64,000 nucleotides of DNA from Shewanella carassii (lineage in GTDB: Bacteria > Pseudomonadota > Gammaproteobacteria > Enterobacterales > Shewanellaceae). Below, in pieces: positions 37,092-46,107 of this stretch. The DNA lies in NCBI RefSeq assembly GCF_002777975.1, contig NZ_NGVS01000006.1, positions 62,001 to 126,000 on the forward strand, given 5' to 3'. The position numbers and the translations under genes are program-made. The notes below the pieces were generated by a model, which was given only the letters and a program-made list of their open reading frames with translations, did not search any database and was not told where the DNA came from. Position 1 is the first letter of the stretch, and every line of letters begins with the position of its first letter.

Positions 37092-39749
37092 ATGTCAACG
37101 CAGACTGCAGTCGCTAAGGCTATCCGCTTTAGTCTGTTTGCTTTTGTTTCCACATCAATCCCTACAATGGCTTACGCCGCCGATGATGCCCAGGTTACTG
37201 AGAAAGTAGAGCGTATTGAGATCACTGGATCTCGGATTCAGCGTACCGATATGGAAACTTCTTCACCTGTTACCGTGATCAGTAAGGCTGACATTGATGC
37301 TTCCGGTATGGCAACGGTTTCAGATTTCGTTCGCAATCTCTCTCAGAATAGCTTTGGTTCATTTCGAGATGCGTCCGGTTTCGGCTCTGGTCAGTCATCT
37401 CAGTCAACAGTGAGTATGCGGGGGTTAGGTGCATCCAGAACTCTGGTTTTGATCGATGGGCGTAGAATGGGGTCTTCGGTCGCTTTTGGTGGCGGAACTC
37501 AAAACCTCAACGTGGTTCCCATGGCCGCAGTCGAGCGAATCGAAGTTTTACGTGATGGAGCATCGGCCGTTTATGGTTCAGATGCTGTTGCTGGTGTAAT
37601 CAATATCATCACGAAAAAAGAATATGAAGGGGTCGAGGTTGACACCGAATTTGGTACAACTGAACACGGTGGTGCAGATAACTCAAGTGTTCGTATGACT
37701 TTTGGGGCTTCTGGCGAAAAAACCAACATCGTAGCATCAGTCGAATATTTTAACCGTTCCCCTTTGTACGATGCTGATCGCAGCTATTCAGAAACTCTAT
37801 ATAGTCCTTATGGTTGGCCAGGCACAGGTTCTTATATCGATAAGACCAAGCCAATACTCGATGATGATGGCAAGCCTACTGGTGCCTATGAACGTGTGAG
37901 TTTTGCCGATAGTCGATGTGGAGAAGGTAACTCGGCTTTAGTTGGTGACGTCTGCGCTTATAATGCTGCTGCAGAATCTGCAACTATGGCATCGCAGGAG
38001 CGTTTTTCTACGTTCTTGAAAGTTGACCATCAAGTTGCCGAAGATATCAACTGGATTAGTCGAGTGATGATGAGCAGAGTTTGGACTGAAGGCCAATATG
38101 CTGCTGCACCCAACAGTTATAACCCGGTGTTGAAGTGGACCGAGGCTAATAGTGATATCTACGAAGCTACCGTAAATCAATATGGTAATGATTACCTGAA
38201 AGGACAGTTAAAGTACGATGCTGATGGTAAGTTGATCGGTGGTGATGATATTAGCCTCCGGATGAGAACTGTGCCACTCGGTCCCCGTATTACTAAAATT
38301 GAAGATACAGATATTAACGTACTGACTTCTTTGGAAGGTTATAGTGATGTTTTAGACGGAATGAATTGGAGCCTAGGTGCTCAATGGATTCGCTCTGATG
38401 TAAACACTGTCCAAACCGGATTGGCCAATGCCAAGATGATCCAAGAAATGCTCGACAATGGTACTTTGGATTATTTTGCTGCGGGAGCCGGTTACCAGGA
38501 AGGTGATAATGAGAAGGCATTACAGCAGGCTGCTCATACCGGTATTTTTACCGGCCGAGTCCAAACCTATGGTGTAGACGGTAGTATCAGCTTTGATCTT
38601 TTTGACATGCCCGCGGGGACAGTTCCTTTGGCTCTTGGCGTAGAGTTCATGCGAACTGAATATGATAAGTTCAATGATGCTGGCTCTAATTTAGGCAATA
38701 TTATCGGTACTTCTGGGGGCGATAACATTCGTGGAAAGAGTCGTGAAGTAACCTCAATTTCCATGGAGTCTATGTTGCCGCTGATGGACAATATGGATCT
38801 GGAGTTATCGGCAAGATTCGATGACTACAGTGACTTTGGCAGTACTTTTAATCCAAAAGTTGGACTGAGTTATCGTCCTGTTGACTCTCTGTTGCTTCGT
38901 GCGTCCTACGGCACTGGCTTTAGAGCACCTACCTTTGATGACATGTATGCGACTGCATCTGAAACTTATCTTTGGGCAACCGACTGGGTGGGATGTAGTG
39001 CTGGTGTCGCTGAGTGTGGTGAAGCTCAATATCGTGCACAATACCAAGGAAATGAGGAGTTGGATCCTGAAGAGTCCACCTCTTTATCTCTTGGCGTCGT
39101 ATGGAATGTCACCGACTCACTGGATTTTGAGCTTTCATATTATGACATCGAAATAGATGACGTTATCACAACTATGTCTTCTCAAGATGTACTGAACCTC
39201 GAACGTGACGGCTATGATGTAAGCGGTATGCTGTATCGGAATGCCAACGGTGAAATCGATTACATGGTTCTGAAGAAGATGAACTTGGGCACCTTGAAAA
39301 CTTCAGGCCTTGACTTCAATATCAGGTACTTACTCGAGACTGGAGTGGGTGACTTTGTTTTCAAGGCTGAGACCAATTACGTTCTCAAATGGGAAGAGAA
39401 AGAGGGACCATCGGCTCCAATGAAAGATGTTGTTGGAGAAACTGGTCAGCCAGAATTCCGAGTCAATTTAAGCAACACCTGGACATACAACGAGTGGGAT
39501 GCGTCACTGTTTGCAAGGTACACAGATGGTCAAGAAGACTCTTCATATGGCAAAACCGATAGCCAATGGATAGTTGATGCTCAGGCCGGTTACCATTTAC
39601 CTTGGAATGGTAAGGTTAGTCTCGGTATTCGCAACCTGTTTGATGAAGAGCCTGCCTTTACTGAGCGCATGGGCTTCCCAGGTTATAACACTGATTTGTA
39701 TGACCCAATGGGTAGAGAATATTATATTCGGTATAATCAAAAGTTCTAA
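37092..39749 (+). CDS. TonB-dependent outer-membrane receptor (copy 1)
   Basis: The 885-residue product has a signal peptide (SLFAFVSTSIPTMAYA), a TonB-box-like segment (KVERIEITGSRI), a plug domain (VSMRGLGASRTLVLIDGRRM and VERIEVLRDGASAVYGSDAVAGVINIITKK) and a beta-barrel ending in Phe (IRYNQKF). It imports an unknown substrate, driven by TonB. The start at 37092 has AAGGAATGAG upstream and gives a normal signal peptide; the longer frame from 37068 adds eight residues. Two extracellular-type loops hold cysteine pairs (RCGEGN...VCAYN and GCSAGVAECGE). It is paralogous to the receptor at 40260. Codon use looks more AT-rich than in that copy. Confidence 0.92.
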   Translation: MSTQTAVAKAIRFSLFAFVSTSIPTMAYAADDAQVTEKVERIEITGSRIQRTDMETSSPVTVISKADIDASGMATVSDFVRNLSQNSFGSFRDASGFGSGQSSQSTVSMRGLGASRTLVLIDGRRMGSSVAFGGGTQNLNVVPMAAVERIEVLRDGASAVYGSDAVAGVINIITKKEYEGVEVDTEFGTTEHGGADNSSVRMTFGASGEKTNIVASVEYFNRSPLYDADRSYSETLYSPYGWPGTGSYIDKTKPILDDDGKPTGAYERVSFADSRCGEGNSALVGDVCAYNAAAESATMASQERFSTFLKVDHQVAEDINWISRVMMSRVWTEGQYAAAPNSYNPVLKWTEANSDIYEATVNQYGNDYLKGQLKYDADGKLIGGDDISLRMRTVPLGPRITKIEDTDINVLTSLEGYSDVLDGMNWSLGAQWIRSDVNTVQTGLANAKMIQEMLDNGTLDYFAAGAGYQEGDNEKALQQAAHTGIFTGRVQTYGVDGSISFDLFDMPAGTVPLALGVEFMRTEYDKFNDAGSNLGNIIGTSGGDNIRGKSREVTSISMESMLPLMDNMDLELSARFDDYSDFGSTFNPKVGLSYRPVDSLLLRASYGTGFRAPTFDDMYATASETYLWATDWVGCSAGVAECGEAQYRAQYQGNEELDPEESTSLSLGVVWNVTDSLDFELSYYDIEIDDVITTMSSQDVLNLERDGYDVSGMLYRNANGEIDYMVLKKMNLGTLKTSGLDFNIRYLLETGVGDFVFKAETNYVLKWEEKEGPSAPMKDVVGETGQPEFRVNLSNTWTYNEWDASLFARYTDGQEDSSYGKTDSQWIVDAQAGYHLPWNGKVSLGIRNLFDEEPAFTERMGFPGYNTDLYDPMGREYYIRYNQKF

Positions 39750-39831
39750 TTTTGGCGTCTTGATGTAGTTTAAGACTACATCAGTGCGGAACTATGTTTG
39801 TTCGAATTAAATAGTATTTGTGTTGTGTTTC

Positions 39832-39859
39832 AAAGCCGGCTAATAAGCCGGCTTTTTTT
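39832..39859 (+). terminator. Rho-independent terminator of receptor 1
   Basis: AAAGCCGGC and GCCGGCTTT pair around TAATAA, followed by seven T residues, 82 bp after the stop. Confidence 0.92.
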
Positions 39860-40259
39860 GTGCTTTACGTATGGATTTAGATTGATTTTTTGGAATCTGT
39901 AGATGGATGCATATCGATACATTTTTATCTAGAAAGTTTTTATTGGTTTTTTTGGGTTAAATTTATTTTACTGTTTACTATTTGAAATATATTTAACTAT
40001 TTTTATACATGTATTATCTCTTTGTATCCGGTGTCTACTGTTGATATATCCAGCTGATTTTATTCGTATTATTGATTTCACCGTGTTCCTCTGTTGGTGC
40101 TTGTGTATCAAATGGTAACTTGTTGGGAATTTGTTTATAAATAGTGTTGACCTAAATGTTTTGTTTACGGAATATTGTTAATAGAGTTGTGATTGTTTAC
40201 GACTTTCAAAACAAAAATAATCAGATATTTCATGTGAAGGAAACATCCGGGAGACAAAT
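39860..40259. other. Long AT-rich leader of the second TonB-dependent receptor
   Basis: No gene is supported here. The stretch is strikingly AT-rich from about 39880 to 40210. It holds a palindrome ATACATGTAT (40005-40014), two copies of TTGTTTAC (40161-40168 and 40193-40200), and a ribosome binding site AAGGAAAC further from the start than usual, with GGGAGAC closer to the ATG. It likely contains one or more regulated promoters; curved AT-rich DNA of this sort is also a typical H-NS target. Confidence 0.6.
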
Positions 40260-42911
40260 ATGAATTCCATTAGTCTAACTGCGAAGGCAGTTCGTCGCGG
40301 TTTACTTGCTGCGGCAGTTACGGGAGTTGCATTCAGTAATTATGCAGTTGCCGAAGAGGTCGATAGTAAAAAGGTCGAACGTATTGAAGTGACGGGTTCG
40401 CGTATCAAGCAAGTGGATATGGAAACGGCTTCACCTGTGACCGTTATTACTGCCGCCGATCTTAAAGTCACCGGTGAGACCTCTGTTGCCGACGTATTGA
40501 ATAACGCCAGTATCAACAGTTTTGGTTCGTGGCGTGGTATGTCCGGTTATGGTGCCGGTGCCAGTGCAACCAGCGATGTTAACCTGCGTGGTCTGGGTTC
40601 TCAGGCCACGCTTATTCTGCTTGATGGTCGCCGTATGCCTGGCACCAGTTCAAGCTCTGGAACCGTTGCCGATACTTCCAGCATTCCAATGGCCATTGTT
40701 GAGCGAATCGAGATCCTGCGCGACGGAGCCTCTGCGGTTTACGGCTCAGATGCGGTTGCCGGGGTAATAAACATTATTACCAAGAAAGACTTTGAAGGGG
40801 TCGAGCTTAACTACACTGGTGAATCCCCGGATGTAGAAGGCGGCGATGCTTCACGCTTTTCGGTAGCGGCGGGTTACAGCACCGAAAAAGGCAATATTAC
40901 GGTGACATTTGAGCACTATGACACCACTTCCGTATATGACAGTGATCTGTGGGATGAAGGTGGTGCCGATTGGTTCTTGAACAACGGCAGTACTTTCAGT
41001 CCTTCACCAAACGGTTTATACAACACCGGCTTGTTGGATGAGAAAGGGGAGGAGATTTACGACTTTTACTATAACTCGGAAACTTGCGCTCAGGTCGGGG
41101 CGACTCAGGAAGCCGCTTCACGTTGTCTGTATGATCCTGGTTCAGTGACCAAGCTATTTGGTAACGTTAACCGTAACAGTATCTTGTCTAACTTCAACTA
41201 TCAGTTGAGTGAAGATATCCAGTTCCGTGGTCGCGCCTCTGCCAGTTTTAGTGAAACCAATACCCGTTATGCTGGTACACCGGTCTCAACCAATCTGCCC
41301 GTGATGGCAGCCGATAACGTGATGAATCCGGTAGATAAGGATCTGACGGTTTATATGCGTTCTGCGCAGATAGGGCCGCGAGATACCACTACCGAAACCA
41401 ATTCTATCGACTTCCTGGCCGGCTTGGTGGGGTACTGGGATGTGGGTAATGGTATCGATTGGGAAATCAATGCTCAGCATACTCGTTCTACTACAGACTC
41501 GTTTAATTACAATCTGATCAACGACAACATAGTTCAAGATCTGATCGATACAGGTGAGTACGATATCTTCAATACGACAGGCATGAGTTATGAAGCTTGG
41601 AATGCGCAGATGTCAGATCTCTATCGTCAAGCCGCTCATACCGGTGTATATCAGGCCCAGTTCAACAGCACTCAATTTGATGGTTTGTTATCCGGCATGT
41701 TGTATGACAGCAATGGCATTACGCTGGCGGCCGTTGTCGGTGCCGAGTATGAAATGATCGAGTTTACGCAGCTGAGCGATCCGCAATCTGCCGCCGGTAT
41801 TATCTCTGGTGGTTCGGGTGGCGATGATGTGGATGCTACTCGTGACCGTAGTTCGGGTTACGTAGAGCTGCAATCTTCATTGCCTTACAATATCGACTTG
41901 TCTGCCGCGCTGCGTTATGAGCGTTATGAGCAGGAAGGCAACATAGCTTCTGGCCATGTGTCTTCGACTTTTGATTCTGTCGTGCCCAAGCTTTCTGCCA
42001 GTTGGCGTCCGATAGACTCTCTGTTGCTGCGTGCCAGCTGGGGTGAGTCTTTCCGTGCTCCTAACATGGGTGAAATGTTTGCTGGTGAAGCACTGAGTTT
42101 TGAATATGCTTTAGATACCCTGTGGTGCGCCGAAAATTCAGATGAAAACTACTGTGCCAATAACCAGCAGCATAAAACCTTCTACGGTGGTAACCCCAAC
42201 TTGGAAGCGGAAGAGGGTGAATCTCTGACACTGGGCTTTGTCTGGAACGTGACCGACGATTGGAGTATCGAAACCTCCTACTACGACATCAGTTATGACA
42301 ACAAGATTGAAGTGGTGGACGTTGATGATCTCATCCGTGAAGAAATCGCCAACGGTGGTTCTCAGTACATAGTTCGTGGCAGTGACGGCAAGATTGAGAC
42401 CATTCATACTCAATACCGTAATCTGAGTGCGCTGGAAACCTCAGGGGTTGATTTTGTTACCAATTACAATTTGGCCACTGGTGTGGGTGACTTCCGCATG
42501 AAGCTGGAAATGACTCATGTATTGGAGTACAAGACCAAGGCCGATGCTACCTCGGACTTCTTTGATGAAGCGGGTTTGCAGGATCTTCCTCAATGGCGAG
42601 GCAGTGCATCTGTCAACTGGAGCTATGACAAGTGGGGAGCTGCCTGGGCCGTCTATTACATAGGTAGTCAAGACTCGGGCGCAGAGATCTATAAGAATCC
42701 TGATCTTGTTGATATCTCAAGTTACTTTAAGCACAACCTCCAGGTAAGTTATGCCCACGACTGGAATGGCTCTATTACCCTGGGTGTCAACAATCTGTTC
42801 GATGAAGAGGCACCCACCTGGTATAGCTATGATGGTTTCCGTGACGTTAACACAGGTTTGTACGACGTACTGGGCCGCACCTGGTTTGTGACCATCAATC
42901 AGAAGTTCTGA
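40260..42911 (+). CDS. TonB-dependent outer-membrane receptor (copy 2)
   Basis: The 883-residue product shares layout and motifs with receptor 1: signal peptide (AAAVTGVAFSNYAVA), KVERIEVTGSRIKQVDMET, plug motifs (VNLRGLGSQATLILLDGRRM and VERIEILRDGASAVYGSDAVAGVINIITKK) and a barrel ending NQKF. The two are tandem paralogues, but their surface loops differ, so they may take different ligands. No neighbouring enzyme gene indicates the substrate. Confidence 0.92.
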   Translation: MNSISLTAKAVRRGLLAAAVTGVAFSNYAVAEEVDSKKVERIEVTGSRIKQVDMETASPVTVITAADLKVTGETSVADVLNNASINSFGSWRGMSGYGAGASATSDVNLRGLGSQATLILLDGRRMPGTSSSSGTVADTSSIPMAIVERIEILRDGASAVYGSDAVAGVINIITKKDFEGVELNYTGESPDVEGGDASRFSVAAGYSTEKGNITVTFEHYDTTSVYDSDLWDEGGADWFLNNGSTFSPSPNGLYNTGLLDEKGEEIYDFYYNSETCAQVGATQEAASRCLYDPGSVTKLFGNVNRNSILSNFNYQLSEDIQFRGRASASFSETNTRYAGTPVSTNLPVMAADNVMNPVDKDLTVYMRSAQIGPRDTTTETNSIDFLAGLVGYWDVGNGIDWEINAQHTRSTTDSFNYNLINDNIVQDLIDTGEYDIFNTTGMSYEAWNAQMSDLYRQAAHTGVYQAQFNSTQFDGLLSGMLYDSNGITLAAVVGAEYEMIEFTQLSDPQSAAGIISGGSGGDDVDATRDRSSGYVELQSSLPYNIDLSAALRYERYEQEGNIASGHVSSTFDSVVPKLSASWRPIDSLLLRASWGESFRAPNMGEMFAGEALSFEYALDTLWCAENSDENYCANNQQHKTFYGGNPNLEAEEGESLTLGFVWNVTDDWSIETSYYDISYDNKIEVVDVDDLIREEIANGGSQYIVRGSDGKIETIHTQYRNLSALETSGVDFVTNYNLATGVGDFRMKLEMTHVLEYKTKADATSDFFDEAGLQDLPQWRGSASVNWSYDKWGAAWAVYYIGSQDSGAEIYKNPDLVDISSYFKHNLQVSYAHDWNGSITLGVNNLFDEEAPTWYSYDGFRDVNTGLYDVLGRTWFVTINQKF

Positions 42912-42939
42912 TAAAACGCCGATCCTCCCTTACGGCTTA

Positions 42940-42966
42940 GCCCCGCCATTTTGGCGGGGCATTTTT
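42940..42966 (+). terminator. Rho-independent terminator of receptor 2
   Basis: GCCCCGCC and GGCGGGGC pair around ATTTT, followed by ATTTTT, 28 bp after the stop. Confidence 0.92.
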
Positions 42967-43030
42967 ATGCTTCACCGTGGGCCGATGGGGCCGCAGTGCT
43001 TTAATGGGGCAGTAAAAAACACACAAACAC

Positions 43031-43055
43031 AAAAAAGCAACCTCTTGGGTTGCCT
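43031..43055 (-). terminator. Rho-independent terminator of the DksA-like gene
   Basis: On the minus strand GGCAACC and GGTTGC pair around CAAGA, followed by six T residues, about 20 bp after the stop. Confidence 0.85.
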
Positions 43056-43074
43056 TCATTACGCCTGATGTCAA

Positions 43075-43452
43075 TCAGTGGTTCAATCTCAACTCTTGTC
43101 TGTGTTCATGTTTATATTGCTCGTGGCAACGTTCACAGCGCTGCTCGGTCGGATCTTTAACGAGTCGATGTGACTCGATTTCTGCTTCACAGTCTGCGCA
43201 AAGACCGTAAAGTCCTAAATCCAGTTGGCACAACGCGGCATCCAGTCGCAACAGCTTGTGATAGAGTGGGTGTTTGCAAAGATCGGCTTGGGTCATGGTT
43301 TCAATCAGATCACTGAGAGATATTTCAGGATCCCAATGAGGTCCGAGCGCCATTATCTCTTTCCTGAGATCGATTTCTAACGCCGACAATGCTTGTCTGA
43401 TATGGGAGCTACTCACTGATAATTGCCTGTAAAAGATAGAGTCTACGGTCAT
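43075..43452 (-). CDS. DksA/TraR-type C4 zinc finger protein
   Basis: The 125-residue protein has a helical N-terminal part (residues 1-75) and a C-terminal C4 zinc finger (CADCEAEIESHRLVKDP, then QRCERCHEQY) as in DksA and TraR, which bind the RNA polymerase secondary channel. The acidic tip motif of DksA is not clearly conserved (DAALCQLDLGLYG lies near the expected position), so a regulatory role like DksA's is uncertain. It ends with a basic His-rich tail. It has its own terminator. Confidence 0.82.
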   Translation of the reverse strand: MTVDSIFYRQLSVSSSHIRQALSALEIDLRKEIMALGPHWDPEISLSDLIETMTQADLCKHPLYHKLLRLDAALCQLDLGLYGLCADCEAEIESHRLVKDPTEQRCERCHEQYKHEHRQELRLNH

Positions 43453-43542
43453 TCAGTCTAAACAGCCGAGTCAATGTCACTATGATAAAGATCAATTCAG
43501 GGCGACATTTTCTGTCTTCAGCGACAAAATTGTCAGAATCGC

Positions 43543-44532
43543 TCACATCTTGTCATCTATTTCCCGGTAAGCCTGACTTAGCGTGGCCACTATGTCATCG
43601 GTTTGCTTGTGTACCCTCAGTTCTCTGAATAAAGCATCGGCTTGTGGATACTGGCGATTAAGATAACTGAACCACTGCTTTATTCGTGCTGGATAGTAAC
43701 AACTCTTGCGACCGCTGAGCTCTTTTTGGCTATAACTCATCAGCAGAGCCAGAGTTTGCTGCCAGCTATATTGTGGGGCATCGTTTTTGATGTGATCCGC
43801 CAAATTGGGCAGAGAGATGGCACCGCGGCCCACCATGATACTGTCGCAACCCGTTACTTCCATGCAGCGCAGGGCATCTTCCCGGTTCCATATTTCGCCG
43901 TTAGCGATCACCGGGATGGGTAATTTTTCTCTAATTTCAGTGATATATTCCCAGTAAGCCGGTGGACGGTAACCGTCTTTTTTACTGCGGGCATGGACGG
44001 CTAACTCAGTGGCGCCGGCTTCATAAATCGCCAGCGCATTTTCCATAAACAGACTCTTGTCTTCAAATCCCAAACGAATTTTGGCTGTGACCTCATGGGG
44101 CGCAGGAACCGCCTGGCGCATGGCTTTGACTATCTTGTGAATTTGTTCCGGGTATTGCAGCAATACGGCACCGCCCTTGCTGCGGTTAACCATCTTGGCC
44201 GGACAACCAAAGTTGGCATCTACCCCTTGGGAGCCCAGTTCAATGGCCCTCAAGGCGTTTTCGGCCATCCAACCAGGCTCTTGCCCTAAAAGTTGTACCC
44301 TGACCGGCGTACCGCTGAGGGTCATGCCGCCTTGCAATAGTTCGGGACAAAGGCGATGGAAGACTTTATCTGGCAACAGCTGATCGACTACACGTACAAA
44401 CTCAGTGACCATCAGATCATATGGGTTGATCGCCGAGAGTAGCTCCCGCATCAGATTGTCAACAACCCCCTCCATAGGGGCGAGAATAATACGCACGTGT
44501 TTAAGGCCTGACTGAAATAGAAAGTGGCGCAT
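43543..44532 (-). CDS. dusC: tRNA-dihydrouridine synthase DusC
   Basis: DusC reduces uridine-16 of tRNA using FMN and NADPH. The catalytic cysteine is in NFGCPAKMVN (residue 110), and IILAPMEGVVDNLMRELLS, TEFVRVVDQLLPDKVFHR and PVIANGEIWNREDALRCM closely resemble E. coli DusC. Aligned with E. coli, translation might instead begin at GTG 44496 (VRIILAPMEG); the ATG at 44532 has a better ribosome binding site (AGGTAGA), so it is kept. Confidence 0.94.
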   Translation of the reverse strand: MRHFLFQSGLKHVRIILAPMEGVVDNLMRELLSAINPYDLMVTEFVRVVDQLLPDKVFHRLCPELLQGGMTLSGTPVRVQLLGQEPGWMAENALRAIELGSQGVDANFGCPAKMVNRSKGGAVLLQYPEQIHKIVKAMRQAVPAPHEVTAKIRLGFEDKSLFMENALAIYEAGATELAVHARSKKDGYRPPAYWEYITEIREKLPIPVIANGEIWNREDALRCMEVTGCDSIMVGRGAISLPNLADHIKNDAPQYSWQQTLALLMSYSQKELSGRKSCYYPARIKQWFSYLNRQYPQADALFRELRVHKQTDDIVATLSQAYREIDDKM

Positions 44533-44732
44533 TCTACCTTAAATCCCATTCGTCACCAATCCATGGCTTGAAAGGCCAAGACCTGTTTGAGATTTGTTCC
44601 GGTTAACCGCTTGATTTTATCTTGATTTACTATTTTACTGAATCTCGTCCTATCAAGGCGTTTGGATAAAAACTGTGATCCGTGATTGAAAATGTGAAAT
44701 AGATTCTGCTGTCCTCGGGTCTGATAGTGCAA

Positions 44733-44753
44733 GCCGGTCATTGAGGCCGGTCA
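44733..44753. repeat. Direct repeat upstream of hvfA
   Basis: GCCGGTCA occurs at 44733-44740 and 44746-44753, 13 bp apart start to start, 37 bp before the hvfA start codon. It could be an operator for the metallophore genes. No known consensus was recognised. Confidence 0.35.
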
Positions 44754-44789
44754 CTCGTAACAACTCTATGAGCAAAGGCAGGAAAGATA

Positions 44790-45212
44790 ATGAAGACAGT
44801 CAAGACAACGACAGTAGCAGCCGCTTTGGGTATGGTTATCGCCGGCAGCGCCGTCGCGGCAGAAGCTCAAGCCAATCCTTTTGGTTTTCAGGCTATGGAA
44901 GCCGGTTATCAATTGGTTGGTAATGAAGGTAAGTGTGGCGAAGGCAAATGTGGCGATAAGAAAGTCAAAGAAGCCGAACAAAAAAGCCGTGAGGGCAAAT
45001 GCGGTGAAGGCAAGTGTGGTGAGGGGATGAATAAGGCTGCCGAAGGCAAGTGTGGTGAGGGCGTGAATAAGGCCGTTGAGGGTAAGTGCGGTGAAGGTAA
45101 GTGCGGTGAAGGCATGATGCACTCAGCCGAAGGCAAAGCTAAAGCCGAAGAGAATAAAGCCAAGGCAGAAGCCAACAAAGTCAAGGAAGGCAAGTGCGGT
45201 AGTAACCACTGA
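44790..45212 (+). CDS. hvfA: HvfA-type precursor of a modified copper-binding peptide, eight EGKCG repeats
   Basis: A 140-residue secreted low-complexity peptide. Signal peptide residues 1-24 (AALGMVIAGSAVAA), then NPFGFQAMEAGYQLV. Eight EGKCG motifs follow at residues 46, 51, 68, 73, 85, 97, 102 and 134; every cysteine of the protein lies in one of them. Four motifs sit in back-to-back pairs or triads, separated by helical spacers such as EGMNKAA and EGVNKAV, plus a Lys/Ala/Glu-rich spacer at 114-133. In H. influenzae HvfA and related bufferins the cysteines in EGKCG are converted by an iron oxidase to copper-binding heterocycles. The adjacent HvfB and HvfC genes support the same fate here. 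AGGAAA precedes the ATG. Confidence 0.9.
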   Translation: MKTVKTTTVAAALGMVIAGSAVAAEAQANPFGFQAMEAGYQLVGNEGKCGEGKCGDKKVKEAEQKSREGKCGEGKCGEGMNKAAEGKCGEGVNKAVEGKCGEGKCGEGMMHSAEGKAKAEENKAKAEANKVKEGKCGSNH

Positions 45213-45224
45213 AGCTGAATAGTG

Positions 45225-45243
45225 CAGGGCGCATTGCGCCCTG
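45225..45243. other. Hairpin between hvfA and hvfB
   Basis: CAGGGCGCA and TGCGCCCTG form a nearly perfect stem of 9 bp with a minimal loop, 13 bp after the hvfA stop and about 28 bp before hvfB. No T run follows, so it is not a simple terminator. It may attenuate transcription or stabilise the 3' end of a processed hvfA message, giving excess precursor over enzyme. Confidence 0.6.
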
Positions 45244-45270
45244 TCTGAAACCACAAGGCGGTAATTATTT

Positions 45271-46107
45271 ATGAATAACAGTGTCGGTTTGGGGCTTAGG
45301 CGGGAGATGTTGGCCGAGTTTTGTCAGGCAGCACCGAGGGAGGCCGACTTTTTTGAAGTCGCGCCGGAAAACTGGATGCGTCTTGGCGGTAAGTTTGGCA
45401 AACAGTTTCGACAATTGACCGAAAAGCATTCCTTTTATTGCCATGGGCTCAGTCTCTCCATCGGTAGCCCGGATCCGCTGGATTTGGCGTTTATCGAGGA
45501 GATTAAGCGGTTTCTCGATTTGCACCAGATAGATGTCTATTCAGAGCACTTAAGTTATTGCTCCGCCGATGGGCATATGTACGATTTGATGCCAATCCCT
45601 TTTACCTATGAAGCTGTGCGACATGTTAGTGCCAGGGTCAAACAGGTTGAAACGATTCTAGAGCGGCCATTGATTCTGGAAAACGTGTCCTTTTATGCCG
45701 CGCCGGGCGCCGAGATGACAGAGCAAGAGTTTGTCTGCGCCGTGTTGGAAGAGGCGGATTGTCGTCTGTTGCTGGATGTTAATAATATCTATGTCAACTC
45801 GGTTAATCATGGCTATGATCCTGCAGCTTTTCTGGCGGCGATGCCCAGTGAGCGCATCGCTTACCTGCATATTGCCGGCCATTATCAACAGGATAGAGAT
45901 CTGATTATCGATACCCATGGCGCCGATATTATCGATCCTGTCTGGCAACTGCTGGCAGAGTGTTATCGATTGCACGGGGTGCATCCTACCTTGCTGGAGC
46001 GGGACTTTAATATTCCCGAAACCCGAGTCTTGTGCCAGGAGTTGAGGCAGATAGACTCGCTACAACGTCAGGCCTTGGATGCTTTTGCGCAACAGAGGAG
46101 AGCTTAA
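45271..46107 (+). CDS. hvfB: DUF692 multinuclear iron oxidase HvfB
   Basis: The 278-residue TIM-barrel protein belongs to DUF692 (MNIO family, relatives of MbnB). Candidate iron ligands appear in the expected order: CHGLSLS (His58), SEHLSY (Glu92, His93), LILENVS (Glu137, Asn138), LLLDVNNIY (Asp169), HIAGH (His200, His204), DTHGAD (His216) and LERD (Glu243, Asp245). In H. influenzae this enzyme installs oxazolone/thioamide groups on HvfA cysteines with oxygen. Its TAA overlaps the hvfC start, implying a tight complex with HvfC. Confidence 0.92.
   Translation: MNNSVGLGLRREMLAEFCQAAPREADFFEVAPENWMRLGGKFGKQFRQLTEKHSFYCHGLSLSIGSPDPLDLAFIEEIKRFLDLHQIDVYSEHLSYCSADGHMYDLMPIPFTYEAVRHVSARVKQVETILERPLILENVSFYAAPGAEMTEQEFVCAVLEEADCRLLLDVNNIYVNSVNHGYDPAAFLAAMPSERIAYLHIAGHYQQDRDLIIDTHGADIIDPVWQLLAECYRLHGVHPTLLERDFNIPETRVLCQELRQIDSLQRQALDAFAQQRRA

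Noticed and set aside
44909-45256. Minus-strand 115-residue frame with repeated Leu-Pro-Ser-Pro-His-Leu-Pro-Ser, looking like a repeat protein.
   Set aside because: It is the antisense shadow of the EGKCG repeats of hvfA; no ribosome binding site supports it.
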